Assembly (NCBI RefSeq): GCF_036588685.1
Contig: NW_026963295.1
Location: 4,464,001 to 4,528,000 of the forward strand
Reading direction: 5' to 3'
Origin: Mytilus trossulus
Lineage: Eukaryota > Mollusca > Bivalvia > Mytilida > Mytilidae
DNA length: 64,000 bases
Below, piece by piece: positions 32,964-44,110 of this stretch. The notes beneath the pieces were generated by a model. The model saw only the letters and a program-made list of their open reading frames with translations. It searched no databases and was not told the origin of the DNA. Positions within the stretch are counted from its first letter, which is position 1. The number at the start of each line of letters is the position of its first letter. Position numbers and translations under genes: made by a program.

Positions 32964-33680
32964 TTAAGGTTTTTGAAGCTTATGAGGTGAATACTGACGT
33001 TTGTGTGCTTCATAAAAAGTTGGATGTGAAATACCTGAATGTATAAGAAGTCTGCATGTTGAGCTATATTTACGAATGATGTCCTTGTATCGATGATAAA
33101 ATTTAGTAAATGTTTTGACTAGTTTGTGATATCGAAAACCCTGGTGTAACAATTTTTCATTAATACATAAATTTATCGCGTTCAAATCTATAAGGTCGAT
33201 GCATACACGAGCAAATCGTACAAGTTGAAATATATAAACACTGTAAGGTCGTGACAAGGGAAAGTCACCATCTAAAAATGGATGAATAAGGATAGGAAAT
33301 GAAAAATCCTCTCTTTTATCATAAATTTTAGTATTAAGCTTTCCGTTAATGATATAGATATCAAGATCGAGAAAAGGGTAGTGCTCATTTATAATATAAT
33401 CTTTGTTTAAAGTAAGTGCAATAACAGGATAAATTTCTTTAGTATACATTCTTATTATTGAGAGCCAAAATATCATCCAAATATATAAAAGTAAAGTTAA
33501 ATTTGTTTATCAGATGTTGTTGCGATTGGTCATATGTTTGTCATAAACTGTAACTTATAGCGATACATATACAGGTCTGCAATAAGTGGTGCACACTTAG
33601 TCCCCATTATAATTCCGATTACCTGACGATATACGGAATTTCTTACAAAAGTGTTATTTAGAAAAAATTAAAGGGCAAGT
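32964..33680 (-). mobile_element. Penelope-like RT fragment (second subfamily), minus strand
   Basis: From 33680 leftward: VIGIIMGTKCAPLIADLY (RT motif B region), then after a frameshift FTFIYLDDILALNNKN (YLDD is catalytic motif C, near 33475). An open stretch of 170 codons to 32964 follows, with HYPFLDLDIYI, GKLNTKIYDKREDFSFP, YSVYIFQLVRFARV and EKLLHQGFRYHKL. It shares the conserved post-palm layout of the 24.9-kb and 51.0-kb copies but differs enough to be another subfamily (YLDD, FLDGDFP). The 5' part is missing. Confidence 0.85.
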
Positions 33681-34009
33681 ATAGTAACAAAGCATGTCCA
33701 GTTGTTTATTGTTGCTTAAAAATTACCTGAAAGAGTTTGAATATATAAATACCAATTTAATTTGGTGTGTGATTTTTTTCTTAATGATAATGTGAGCCTT
33801 GTAATTTGAAAATAGTCAAAATCATGCGTACTTATGTTTAGAGAAATTGATATAAGAAAAGGAAAACCAAAGTTTCAACTCTTTAAATTTGATCTTGTTT
33901 TTTTACTATGCTTTTTTTATTGTGGAATTCTGTCTGATGAGATAACATGAGCCCTTGCTATCTAAATGTTGATTAGAGAATGACTGATGAGGACACAAAA
34001 TTGAAAGGT

Positions 34010-34335
34010 CTAAATAGTTATTACTGTAAACACTAGGAAGTCAAAACTAAGATTTTGAGTTCGACTTTAATCTGAACCGAACGGGCCTCGGTGGCCAAGT
34101 GGTCTAAGTAGTAACTACTGTAAACACTAGAAAGTCAACACTGAGGTTTTGAGTACGACCCCCGCTCGTGTGTATGCACACGACATCAATTTGAATCGAC
34201 TAACATTGTCAGTTGTCCTATCGAAGGTCGTTTGTTTATACCGGGCACTGCGGCTTCCTCCATCAATATTTCAATAAGTTGGTTATCTATGAAAAACTAT
34301 TAAATATGTATTGGTAAATAGTTAAAATGAGTTAT
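34010..34335 (+). mobile_element. tRNA-derived SINE, with a partial head copy in front
   Basis: The full head starts at about 34083, 'gggcctcggtggccaagtgg', and includes an RNA polymerase III A box (TGGCCAAGTGG, 34092-34102) and a degenerate B box (GAGTACGACCC, 34151-34161). The tRNA-unrelated body ('gtcagttgtcctatcgaagg', 'ccgggcactgcggcttcctc') follows. A partial copy at about 34010-34080 repeats 'actgtaaacactag' and carries a better B box (gagttcgact), so this is a broken dimer. The Leu/Ser-like tRNA origin is inferred from the head. Confidence 0.8.
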
Positions 34336-35689
34336 GGTACTGTACTGGTTTCAAGTAGTTTAAGTACTCTTCCTTTGTTATTTTTAGGGTTTTTTTTTGG
34401 TCAGTGCCTTTCAATTTTTTTTTCAGTTTTTATTTTATATTAACTTCTAGTATCATAAAAAGTTCAACCGAGAATTGGACGCTCACACATATGATAAAAT
34501 TTGTCATATTCTTCAATTTTTTTAATGTCGGAAACTGTAAGTTGATGGATTTTGTTTGTTGCAATAGAACATGTTTATTATGCTTTATTTTTTAGCATGC
34601 ACTTGGTTTGTTAAATAAGCTGTTCAGTCTTGGAGTGAGGTCTTTTTTATGAAAAAGAAACACGAATCTATTTAAACGTAGTAAACAATCAGTGGGACAG
34701 CCTATGCTATTTACGAGTGTTTTCTGGTGTTCACGCATCAGGAAAAGAAGACATTCTCTACAATTTATGGGATGGCGCTGTAATAAGCGTACACACAAAT
34801 ATGTAGCCAATGTTACAGACAACACATTTATCAAAACATCTTATCATTAAACATTATTTGTAGTTCAGTTCTAATTGCAATAGATTATATCATACGAAAG
34901 AAAGAAAAGAAAACTAAGTGCTTCGTTATTTAGATATGACAAATCAAGTGACAACATGCGTTAAATGACAAACAAAAAAAAACGCAAGTATTACCTGTCG
35001 CCTTAAAATAACTGAAACGGTTACATTCTAAAGTCATTTTATTGGTTGATATATGAATAAATTATAACCAGAAACATTGGGCACGTATCTCTGTAAGACA
35101 TTTACCGTCCCGAGTTAAAATAACAAAAAGAATATCAACTTCTTGAACTATATAAATTAAGATTTGTGTTTCTCAATAGAAACTAAACAAAGCAGCAACA
35201 TCGACTCTGTCTATCTCGCATTCATATATTACCGATTAGATTTCTTAAACTGTCACAGGAAAGACGTATTGTTGCTTGAAGAAAAAAAATGTTCAAAAAA
35301 GGAAACCGAGACATTAAATAGTAATTTAAAGCTACTACATGTATGTATGTTGTTTTTATCACAAAAATGGAAAGAAAATTGAAACTTTTTTGGTATTCAC
35401 TATTTTTGCATTTCGCCATTTTTCCTTTATTGGTGAATTGATATTATAGTTATTAGTTGAAAGTTTAAAGAAGGATAACTCCTGCAAACAAAGAAAGTTA
35501 TAGAAATTTGCCCTTGAAAAGTGTGTTAATTGTGTACGTCAAAAATGTTAGAATTTGTCAGTTGTACACACTACTTAAAGAAATATTAAATAAGAAAGCC
35601 ATAAGATTGTTAAAAAAAATTGTTCTAAATGAGGGATGAAAGATATAAAAAAAGACAGTCAATACTGTGTAAATTAGAGACAAAATTCG
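34336..35689. other. No recognisable gene
   Basis: Short frames on both strands (for example 80 codons at 34592-34834, minus) lack any motif I recognise and lie in A+T-rich sequence. Confidence 0.4.
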
Positions 35690-36160
35690 AAAATAAACTG
35701 GTTAAAAAAGAACAGTCAGACAAAAAATAGAACACAAAACACAGCATACACCCACGTAAAAACTAACTAAAGGGTTAACCAACATGTGGCGGAAAGGTCC
35801 GAAAATCCGGCTGAGATTCAAAAATCCGGCTCCACATGTAGCACCAATCGTGTTGCTCATTTCATAACAAAAAAATTAAATCGGTGGGTCACCAGCAAAA
35901 GGGTTTTTACTTATAACTAACTGTGAACGGCAATCCTTCATCAGTAAATTCACGATTAGAAACGTTCAGGCGTTGCAGGAATGTTGCCACATACATATGA
36001 AAAGTTACCAATTGTGAAGCTGAAATCTTTTCTTTTTTCGTGAGGTGTTGTTTTTGATAAACCTTCATTGTCACTTTGTGAATTAAAATTAAGATATGAG
36101 GCAGACTTTTTTGTATCAGTTTTATCTATAATATAAAGTTCGGAGAAATAGCTGCATTCA
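35690..36160 (-). mobile_element. Penelope-like element fragment, minus strand
   Basis: The minus strand from 36150 gives ELYIIDKTDTKKSASYL, then an HEKRKDFSFTIGNF-like stretch (the RDDFxFPIVNFP segment of this family). It decays into the 3' tail, with the reverse of the 'caacacgacgggtgccacat'-type motif near 35850. Confidence 0.72.
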
Positions 36161-36189
36161 ACATTGTAACCAAATATTAATGTATTTTA

Positions 36190-36445
36190 GATTGGTATTA
36201 GAGCCAATGTGACAACTCTCCATCCAAGTGACAATCTTGCCTTTAACACGGAGCCTTAGCTCAGATCGAACAGCAAGCTAAAAAGAACCCAAAATGACAA
36301 GCGTAATTCTGTTCTAAAAAAACAACGGTCTAATCTATGTAAATATATAGAAACGGGGAAACATTTATGAACCACATCAAGAAACGACAACCAGGTTATT
36401 GACTAAGGACAGGTGCAAAAAATGCAGCGGGTTTGTGCATGCCAG
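36190..36445 (-). repeat. Interspersed repeat (family ending 'ggcaatcataccacatcttc'), reverse orientation
   Basis: 'gtgacaactctccatccaag', 'cacggagccttagctcagat', 'aacccaaaatgacaagcgta' and 'gactaaggacaggtgcaaa' are the reverse of the 59.76-60.2 kb family. Confidence 0.65.
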
Positions 36446-37039
36446 TTTAACAGAATATTGTGTTTGATTCAGACTGATTGTCTTTAAAGTATAACATATC
36501 TCTTCCTTTTTTACATTGGCCATTTTTTTAGTTTTCTTTTACTTCGGAGAGTGGAACAGTGTGTCAAATGTATACAGTCAACTGTGTTAAAACTTTTGCA
36601 AAATTAAAAAGTATTAGATTGTATGTACTCTCAAAGATGTGTTTAGAATCCACAGCTGTTTCACGTCAACTTTAGAATATGAAGTTTAAAAATATCTTTG
36701 AAGTCCAATTTTGATTGCTGATACAATTGATGTAAATAAGTAAGAAAGGAGTTTATTTCGTGGAGCATTTGGTCGACACACATACTGTACCGTTGTTTAT
36801 AAGAAAATAGCCACCATGCATTTGAGGTATCCAATAAACATATGATTATCCACAATTTCATCTTAGTTATGAGTCACTGAGTTTCGACGTAAAATGTCAA
36901 TACCTTGTAAGTGAAGTGTTAAAACACTCATGAATCGAAAAGAAATATTTGGTTAAGGTTATAGTTTTAAGGTAAATATTGCATGTGTATGCATCTCCTC
37001 TTAAACATTTTTGTTAAACTACAAAAGTCAGACAGACAA
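36446..37039. other. No recognisable gene
   Basis: Non-coding, with no clear repeat ends. Confidence 0.35.
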
Positions 37040-37290
37040 AAAATAATGTCTAATAAAGGCAAAAATAGTATACCGCTGTTCAAAACTCATAAATCCATGG
37101 ACAAAAACCAAAATCGGGGTAACAAACTTAAACTGAGGGAAACGCATTAAATATTATAGGCGAACAACGACACAACATTATAATATAACACACACAGAAA
37201 CGGACTCAGCATTTGACAAAATCCTATGACAATAACAAATATAACAGCAAAATCAAATACATGAATTTTGGATAGATAAGTACCGTGACA
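37040..37290 (+). repeat. Interspersed repeat 'agtataccgctgttc' family
   Basis: 'aaaatagtataccgctgttc', 'tcataaatccatggacaaaa', 'ctgagggaaacgcattaaat' and 'cacacacagaaacggactca' mark this common mussel repeat. Other copies are at 49.82-50.01 and 61.33-61.5 kb. Confidence 0.7.
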
Positions 37291-38009
37291 CGTCTTATAG
37301 TAATGTGAATTCACACTAAAAAAATAAGGGAATTTAGTTGAGATAACATTATTTTAACAGTCAAAATAAACGTCTAAATTTTTAAAGGATAGGACGACTA
37401 TGATCTTGAACAAATAGTTATACGACCTTCTGTGAACTAGAAGTAGCAATTATTTATGGTTTCACTTTTTCAACGGAAAAGAATAAGGAAAGTAAATATG
37501 CATACAGAAACCAAGTATTATAGCAACACTGGAAATTACCTTTTTGTAATCACGAAGTAGATTAGTTGTCACTTATTTGAAAAAATAAGTACATAGACAC
37601 CTAATATTTGTGTAAAGTGTAAAGTAAGCCAACATTCTCTCTGATATTAAAAAAGGTCCTCAGAATCCATACAAATTTTGGAATCAGTATGAATGTTATA
37701 ATCATATGACGATAGGGAACGATTCAAAGTAAACCTTTCAATTGTTCGGTGAGCAATTTGTTTTACATTCAATTTGTATTTTGTTTATATAACTATTTGT
37801 TGATATACAATTTGAACACGATTATCAAGAAAAGACTCAAATCAAATCACAAAACGTCTTTACCACGTATTGAGGTATATGGTCAAGGTCAGCAACCAAA
37901 TCAGAAGTCAACAGCTGTCATCTTAATGTTGTTGTTTTTTTGGTTTTTTTTTATTATGAGCACCGAATGTGGAGGCAATTCTCTCCATATTAAAAACTAA
38001 AATGTGGTT
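37291..38009. other. No recognisable gene
   Basis: An 83-codon plus-strand frame at 37749-38000 has no recognisable motif. Confidence 0.35.
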
Positions 38010-38175
38010 TGATTGCAAATTGAACAACTCTCCACAAAAGACTAAAATAACACAGAAGTTACCAACTACAGGTCACCGTACGGCCTTCAATAATTATGAT
38101 AGCCCACATTACATAGTCATCTATAAAAGGCTTTAAAATGACCATGTAAAAAAAATTTAAACGAAAAACTAACGA
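38010..38175 (-). repeat. Interspersed repeat (family ending 'ggcaatcataccacatcttc'), reverse orientation
   Basis: 'aattgaacaactctccacaa', 'aggtcaccgtacggccttca' and 'ctataaaaggctttaaaatg'. Confidence 0.65.
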
Positions 38176-38279
38176 CCTATTTGATGTAAAAAAAAGAACA
38201 AAAACAAAAATAAAACATGTCTCGTTGATCTTTTAATAAATAATTTGGACTCCGTCATATGTCAGTTATTTTAGTTGAG

Positions 38280-38440
38280 GGTACCTTTTCGTTTAAGGTT
38301 CGTTTACGTAATATATATATCAACGCGGTTACAAGTATTTATACATTATTGGCTTTTGTGATTATATGCTTGAGTGTTCCTGATACAGATTTATAACAAA
38401 CAGTGCTTCGAACCAACCAAATTCGTGACCCCGTAATTCC
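38280..38440 (+). repeat. Degraded relative of the 19.3-19.6 kb repeat
   Basis: 'gcttgagtgttcctgataca' and 'acagtgcttcgaaccaacca' correspond to 'gctttgagcgttcctgatga' and 'aagcgcttcggacgcaagaa' at 19.53-19.59 kb. Confidence 0.45.
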
Positions 38441-38619
38441 GTCTGTTCTTCCGATTAGAATCATCCTGTGATTCCGTCATTTCTTCCGATTCGAATCGAA
38501 AGTAATTTTAATACACAATAGAAAGGAGACTAATGTATGACATATATGGGTGATTGCATGGTTTACTGAATATAGAAATGTGATCACAGTGCTAGCACGA
38601 CATTATAAAACATTTATAA

Positions 38620-38790
38620 AAATGAGAATGGAAATGGGGAATGTGTCAAAGAGACAAAAAGCCGACAATAGAACAGACAACCGCAGAAGGTCACCAACAA
38701 GTCTTCAATGCAGCGAGAAATTCGCGTACCCGGAGGCGTCCTTCAGCTGGCCCCTCAACAAATATATATTACATATATATAGACAGATAT
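38620..38790 (+). repeat. Interspersed repeat 'gaatggaaatggggaatgt', 3'-truncated copy
   Basis: It matches the start of the 32.17-kb element: 'aatggaaatggggaatgtgt', 'aaggtcaccaacaagtcttc' and 'ggaggcgtccttcagctggc'. Confidence 0.7.
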
Positions 38791-38933
38791 TATCATCAAT
38801 TCTCTGTATGCATCAACCAACAGCTGGCCACATAAAAAAAAAATGTTTTAGAAAAACTACCTCTAACATCACAGTTAGTTATATTATTCATAAAAATCAG
38901 TTTAAAATCTTAATCATCCAAGTCCTTCTTGTC

Positions 38934-38966
38934 GGTTGCTAAGGACCATAAATTTCCTTAGCAACC
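38934..38966. repeat. Perfect hairpin GGTTGCTAAGGA / TCCTTAGCAACC
   Basis: Twelve-base perfect inverted arms are separated by about 9 bases (ccataaatt). It sits at the boundary between the upstream repeat material and an A+T-rich block, and could be the end of an undefined element. Confidence 0.6.
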
Positions 38967-39925
38967 AAGGAAAAATTTACCTCAAAATGACCAAATTTCA
39001 ATTATGGACAGCTCATCTATTATGGCAGATAGCTTTACAAAGTTTATCATTAAATGAACAGCAGAATATGCTTTATAAAAATCTATTCATCAAAGTAAAT
39101 CATATAGGGTAATATACAGCATAGAATATCAGAGCTAAAAGGTATTTTAGGTACTGTGGATCTTAAGCAAAAAGTGTAAAATTCGACCAAATTTGGTCCC
39201 TGAAACATTTTTTTTGCAGAAATATAGCCAAAACATGACTCACTACACTTAAAGATGCGGTATCTAGCTAATCATTTATGAAAAAATATCTCTGGGGAAA
39301 CATATTTAAAAAAAATGGCGGATAATTCAAATTGGGTCATATTTGGGGTGTAATCTGTTCATGTAGGCCAATTTTTCATATGTTTGCTATCATACCAGAC
39401 AATTTCAACCATATAAACCAACTAACATGTTATATATTGAGGTTGGTGTTTGTTATAAATGTTTGTTCAAATGACTGACCTATGGTTGATAACCACAAAC
39501 CTTAATGCAAACCTTAAAAAAGAGGGAAAGGGGGGGAGGGGTATTTTGACAAAATTTTTTTTTTTTTTTTTTTTTTTTGCAGAAAAAAAATAGAAATAGA
39601 GAGGCACTAAAATCATACAATTTTGGTATGGATACTTCAATTGATTTTCTTTAAATACAGAAATAAACGAAATAGGTTCATTACTAGGTTCGTTATGCTT
39701 TTGGAATATTTTTGGTTTTATGTTAAAAATTGAGGAGTTTGAGAATCAATTTATTTTACAGGGTATACTTTCAGTAATTTAGTAAAAATTTTGCATTTAG
39801 ACTGATGATATAACTTTTTTTTCTTCAATTCAGTTTAAAGTAAAGGTTAGAGAACAAGATACTACACCTTTGTTGAAAAACCGTAATTTTGGGATGAAGT
39901 GTTCTTTAGGCAGATGCTAATTTTA
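38967..39925. other. A+T-rich block with a ~27-base poly-T run
   Basis: No coding signal. A homopolymer of T runs at about 39552-39580, just after a purine-rich 'gagggaaagggggggagggg' stretch. Possibly one long non-autonomous repeat starting at the hairpin; the right end is not identifiable. Confidence 0.4.
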
Positions 39926-40227
39926 TTCCCTTCCCTTTCATGAATGTGACCTACCGAATTAGATTTTTTATCAGATTTGTTATCACATAAGCAACACGAT
40001 GGGTGCCACTTGTGGAGCAGGATCTGTTAACCCTTCCGGAGCACCTGAGATCACCCATAGTTTTTGGTGGGGTTTGTGTTGTTTATTCTTTAGTTTTCCA
40101 TGTTGTGTCATGTGTACTATTGTTTGTCTGTTTGTCTTTTTCATTTTTACCATGGCGTTGTCAGTTTGTTTTAGATTTATTAGTTTGACTGTCCCTTTGG
40201 TATCTTTCGTCTCTCTTCTTCAATAAG
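39926..40227 (+). repeat. Penelope-like 3' end (5'-truncated copy)
   Basis: 'cccttccctttcatgaatgt', 'gacctaccgaattagatttt', 'ataagcaacacgatgggtgc' and 'tttggtatctttcgtctctc' match base for base in order the end of the 51.0-51.6 kb PLE. Here the RT part is absent. Confidence 0.8.
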
Positions 40228-40311
40228 TATCAGTGTCAGTACTACTGGTGTTCTTTCGTGTTCACACTTCAATTATTTTTAAAAGAAACCAGATGCTCCG
40301 CAGGGCGTAGC

Positions 40312-42081
40312 TTTATACGACCGCAGAGGTTGAACCCTGAACGGTTGGGGCAAGTATGGACACAACATTCAAGCTGGAGTCCGCTCTAAATTTGGATTGT
40401 GATTAAATAGTTGACGCAGCATAGGTTTCTGACACAGAATGAATGTATTCAAATGAACTTAAAATTTTTGTTTTCTCTTAGAGCAATTCACTATGCTGTT
40501 GAATATTAATCCTCTCAAAAAAATGTTTGAAGAAATTTTCTTTTTATTTATGAAATTTCAAATGAGAAAAATTGAACCCAATTTTTTAATCACATCCCCC
40601 TTTCCCTTATTCCAAAACTAATTTCAATTAAAATATTCTAATGGAGTTTGCAACAATTACTACTCATTTAAATACATCATAAAATATTAAGATGTAAAAA
40701 AACTGCTTGTTATCACTGAATGATAAAGATTATTTAAATTTATCAGTTGGTAGTAAAAAGTGAATATACATTGTATATTGTATATAACAAAGATTTAAGT
40801 TGATTCTGGACAAAGAAAGATAACTCAAATTAAAAAAAATCTTGCAGATATTTCTTGCTTACTATACTGGACAAAGAAAGATAACTCTTAATTAAAAAAA
40901 AAATGCAATTTCACAATATTGTGAAATAAGATATTTCTTGCCATTGCACAATACTGTGCAATTGAAAAGACTTGCTATTGCACAATACTTAATATAATAA
41001 TTTTAGATCCTGATTTGGACCAACTTGAAAACTGGGCCCATCATCAAAAATCTAAGTACATGTTTAGATTCAGCATATCAAAGAGGCCCAAGAATTTAAT
41101 TTTTGTTAAAATCAAACTTAGTTTAATTTTGGACCCTTTGCACTTTAATTAAAACCAATTTTAAAACTGGAACAAAAATTAAGAATCTACATACACAGTT
41201 AGATTTGGCATATCAAAGAACCCCAATTATTCAATTTTTGATGAAATCAAACAATGTTTAATTTTGGACCTCGATTTGGGCCAACTTGAAAACTGGGCCA
41301 ATAATCAAAAATCTAAGTACATTTTTAGATTCAGCATATCAAAGAACCCCAAGGTTTCAATTTTTGTTAAAATCAAACTAAGTTTAATTTTGGACCCTTT
41401 GGACCTTAATGTAGACCAATTTGAAAACGGGACCAAAAATTAAGAACCTACATACACAGTTAGATTCGGCATATTTAAGAACCCCAATTATTCAATTTTG
41501 ATGAAATCAAACAAAGTTTAATTTTGGACCCTTTGGGCCCCTTTTTCCTTAACTGTTGGGACCAAAACTCCCAAAATCAATACCAACCTTCCTTTTGTGG
41601 TCATAAACTTTGTGTTTAAATTTCATTGATTTTTATTTACTTTAACTAAAGTTATTGTGCGAAAACCAAGAATAATGCTTATTTGGGCCCTTTTTTGGCC
41701 CCTAATTCCTAAACTGTTGAAACCAAAACTCCCAAAATCAATCCCAACCTTTCGTTTGTGGTCATAAACCTTGTGTCAAAATTTCATAGATTTCTATTAA
41801 CTTAAACTAAAGTTATAGTGCGAAAACCAAGAAAATGCTTATTTGGGCCCTTTTTGGCCCCTAATTCCTAAAATGTTGGGACCAAAACTCCCAAAATCAA
41901 TACCAGCCTTCCTTTTATGGTCATAAACCTTGTGTTAAAATTTCATAGATTTCTATTCAGTTTTACTAAAGTTAGAGTGCGAAAACTAAAAGTATTCGGA
42001 CGACAACGACGACGCAGACGACGACGCCAACGTGATAGCAATATACGACGAAATTTTTTTCAAAATTTGCGGTCGTATAAA
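40312..42081. mobile_element. 1.77-kb non-autonomous TIR element with internal tandem repeats
   Basis: The left end is TTTATACGACCGCAGAGG and the right end TTTGCGGTCGTATAAA (inverted TTTATACGACCGCA). The family's left edge may extend to 'accagatgctccgcagggcg' at about 40289. Inside are two tandem arrays: about 41000-41560 (units with 'ttagattcagcatatcaaag' and 'tttaattttggaccc') and about 41540-41990 (units of about 140 bases with 'accaaaactcccaaaatcaa' and 'gtggtcataaac'). No long open frame. The right end carries a GACGACGACGCAGACGACG cluster just inside the TIR. Confidence 0.75.
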
Positions 42082-42369
42082 AAGGTTTTCGTATTTTTTT
42101 AAAGTGTTTTTTTGTTGTTGTTATATAGATATAGATAATTGCTAATTGCCTTTATAGATACTGATTGTCTTTGGCCCAACATGATAAGTTCTGCATGTAT
42201 TCACGTTATTTTTAATAAATTTGTTTACTTTAAATTGCTTGAACTATAAATTATTTTGTATTGGAGGTTTGAGTCAATACCCGTTTAGTTTCACATCAAT
42301 TTATATGTATCATACACATGGTACAGTTGTAAAAATATTTTAAACAATATATTTCAAAAACAAGAATAA

Positions 42370-44110
42370 GAACTAGAGGCTCTTACTATAAAGAGCCTGT
42401 GTCGCTCACCTTGTGTATATATATAAAACAAAGGACACAGATGGATTCATGACAAAATTGTATGTTGGTGATATCGATGTGTTTGTAGATCTTACTTTAC
42501 TGAACATTCTTGCTACTTACAATTTTCTCTATCAATAATAAACTTTACCCTTTAGTTTCAAGAAAAAATATTATGTAAAAATTTACAAAAATTTACCAAA
42601 TTCATTGAAATTGTTTAAAATTGACTATAAGGGGCAATAACTCATAAAGGGGTCAACTGACCATTTTGGTCATGTTGACTTATTTGCAGATCTTACTCTG
42701 CCGAACATTATTGCTTTTTACAGTTTTAGTTCTATCTATAAAAGTAACCAATATTAACTCAAACGGCAACATTTCTTTTAAAATTACAAATTGGAGGGGG
42801 GAGGGCACCAACCCGACAACCAGTTAACCAATTCATCTGAAATTTTTTGTCAAATTTGCTCTCAATGCTTTGATTTCAGAGTTATAAGCCAAAATCTACA
42901 TTTTCCCTCTATGTTCTATTTTTAGCCATGGCAGCCATCTTTGTTGATCGGCTGGGTCATTGTAGACACGTTTAAACTAGATACCTTAATTATGATTGTG
43001 GCAAAGATTAGTTTAATTTAACCCAGTAGTTTCAGAGGAGAAGATTTTTGTATAAGGTTACAAAAATTTACGAAAATTGAAATAAAGGGCTGCGCTTTAT
43101 CGCATGATACGCCCGTTGCTCTTTTAACTTATCATTTGTGCTTTAAATGAATTTATATGATCAACTAGAAATAGTGTGAGCCCTGTCGAATGGTAAATAC
43201 CCCCCCCCCCCCCCCCAAAAAAAAAAATGGGCACTTTTAAGGCTTCCTCAAATTTAACTAGGATGTTACATCAATATATTCACTAAAGTTTCACCAAAGT
43301 TGCATAAAATCCCCCTTTTTAAGTATAAAAATTCATTACTTAAGAAAACGTAAAATCTAAAATTTATAAAAATGGAAAGGGAGCTTATGTCAATAGATAT
43401 AAACAATTTATCAAAGTTGCATAAAAATTTTGTGAAAGTGTTAATTATTGTCCCGAAATTGGAAAATTCCCCCTTTTTTAAGCATAAAAATACATTACAC
43501 GGAAATGGAAAATCTGAAATTTATAAAAATTGAAAGGGAGCTTACATCAATAGATATAAACAATTCACCAAAGTTTCATGGACATTAGTGAAAACCTTTT
43601 TGAGTTATTGTCCGAAGTGTTAAAAATCCCCCTTTTTATAAATAAAGCCCCATAAATCCAAAACTTTATATCTGAAATTTATGAAATTTGAAAGGGAGCT
43701 TTCGTCAATAAATACAAACAATTCACTAAAGTTTCATGGAAATTGGTGAAAGTGTTGTTGAGTTATTGTCCGAAGTGTGGATGACGGACGGACAGACTGA
43801 CGGACGGACAGACTGACGGACGGACAGCAGTTTACCATAATATGTCCCGTCTAAAAGTCGGGCGTATAAAAATGACTATAAAGGGCAATAACTCCTTACG
43901 AGGTCAACTGACCATTTCAGTCATCCTGACTTATTTGTAGATCTTACTTTGCTGAACATTATTGCTGTTTACAGATTATCTCTATTTATAATAACTTTCA
44001 AGATAATAAGAAAAAAAACAGAAAAATTTCCTAAAAATTACCAATTCAGAGGCCGCAACCTAACAACCGGTTGTCCAATTCATCTGAAAATTTCAGGGCA
44101 AATATCTCTT
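42370..44110. repeat. Long bivalve repeat ('agaggctctt...gtgtcgctcacc'), split by a nested insertion
   Basis: It begins 'aactagaggctcttac' and continues with 'gagcctgtgtcgctcacctt', 'gtagatcttactttactgaa' and 'agttataagccaaaatctac'. After the insertion at 43086-43868 it resumes with 'gactataaagggcaataact', 'gtcaactgaccatttcagtc' and 'ccggttgtccaattcatctg'. Non-coding. The right limit is approximate. Confidence 0.65.
43086..43868. mobile_element. Nested non-autonomous element with ATACGCCCG / CGGGCGTAT ends
   Basis: The left end is 'ctgcgctttatcgcatgATACGCCCG' (ATACGCCCG about 43109-43117) and the right end 'gtcCGGGCGTAT'-like at about 43857-43868. The interior holds a poly-C/poly-A run (about 43200-43227), repeated 'gaaatttataaaaattgaaa'-type units of about 180 bases, and a 16-base tandem repeat GACGGACGGACAGACT at about 43785-43830. 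Its right terminus (CGTATAAAAA) resembles that of the 40.3-42.1 kb element. Confidence 0.65.

Noticed and set aside
34083..34170. A tRNA gene (Leu/Ser-like)
   Set aside because: The A and B boxes are embedded in a longer SINE body, the acceptor stem does not close and the B box is mutated.
41917..42102. 61-codon frame with an Arg-rich run
   Set aside because: The Arg run is a translated GACGACGAC-type simple repeat at the end of a transposon.
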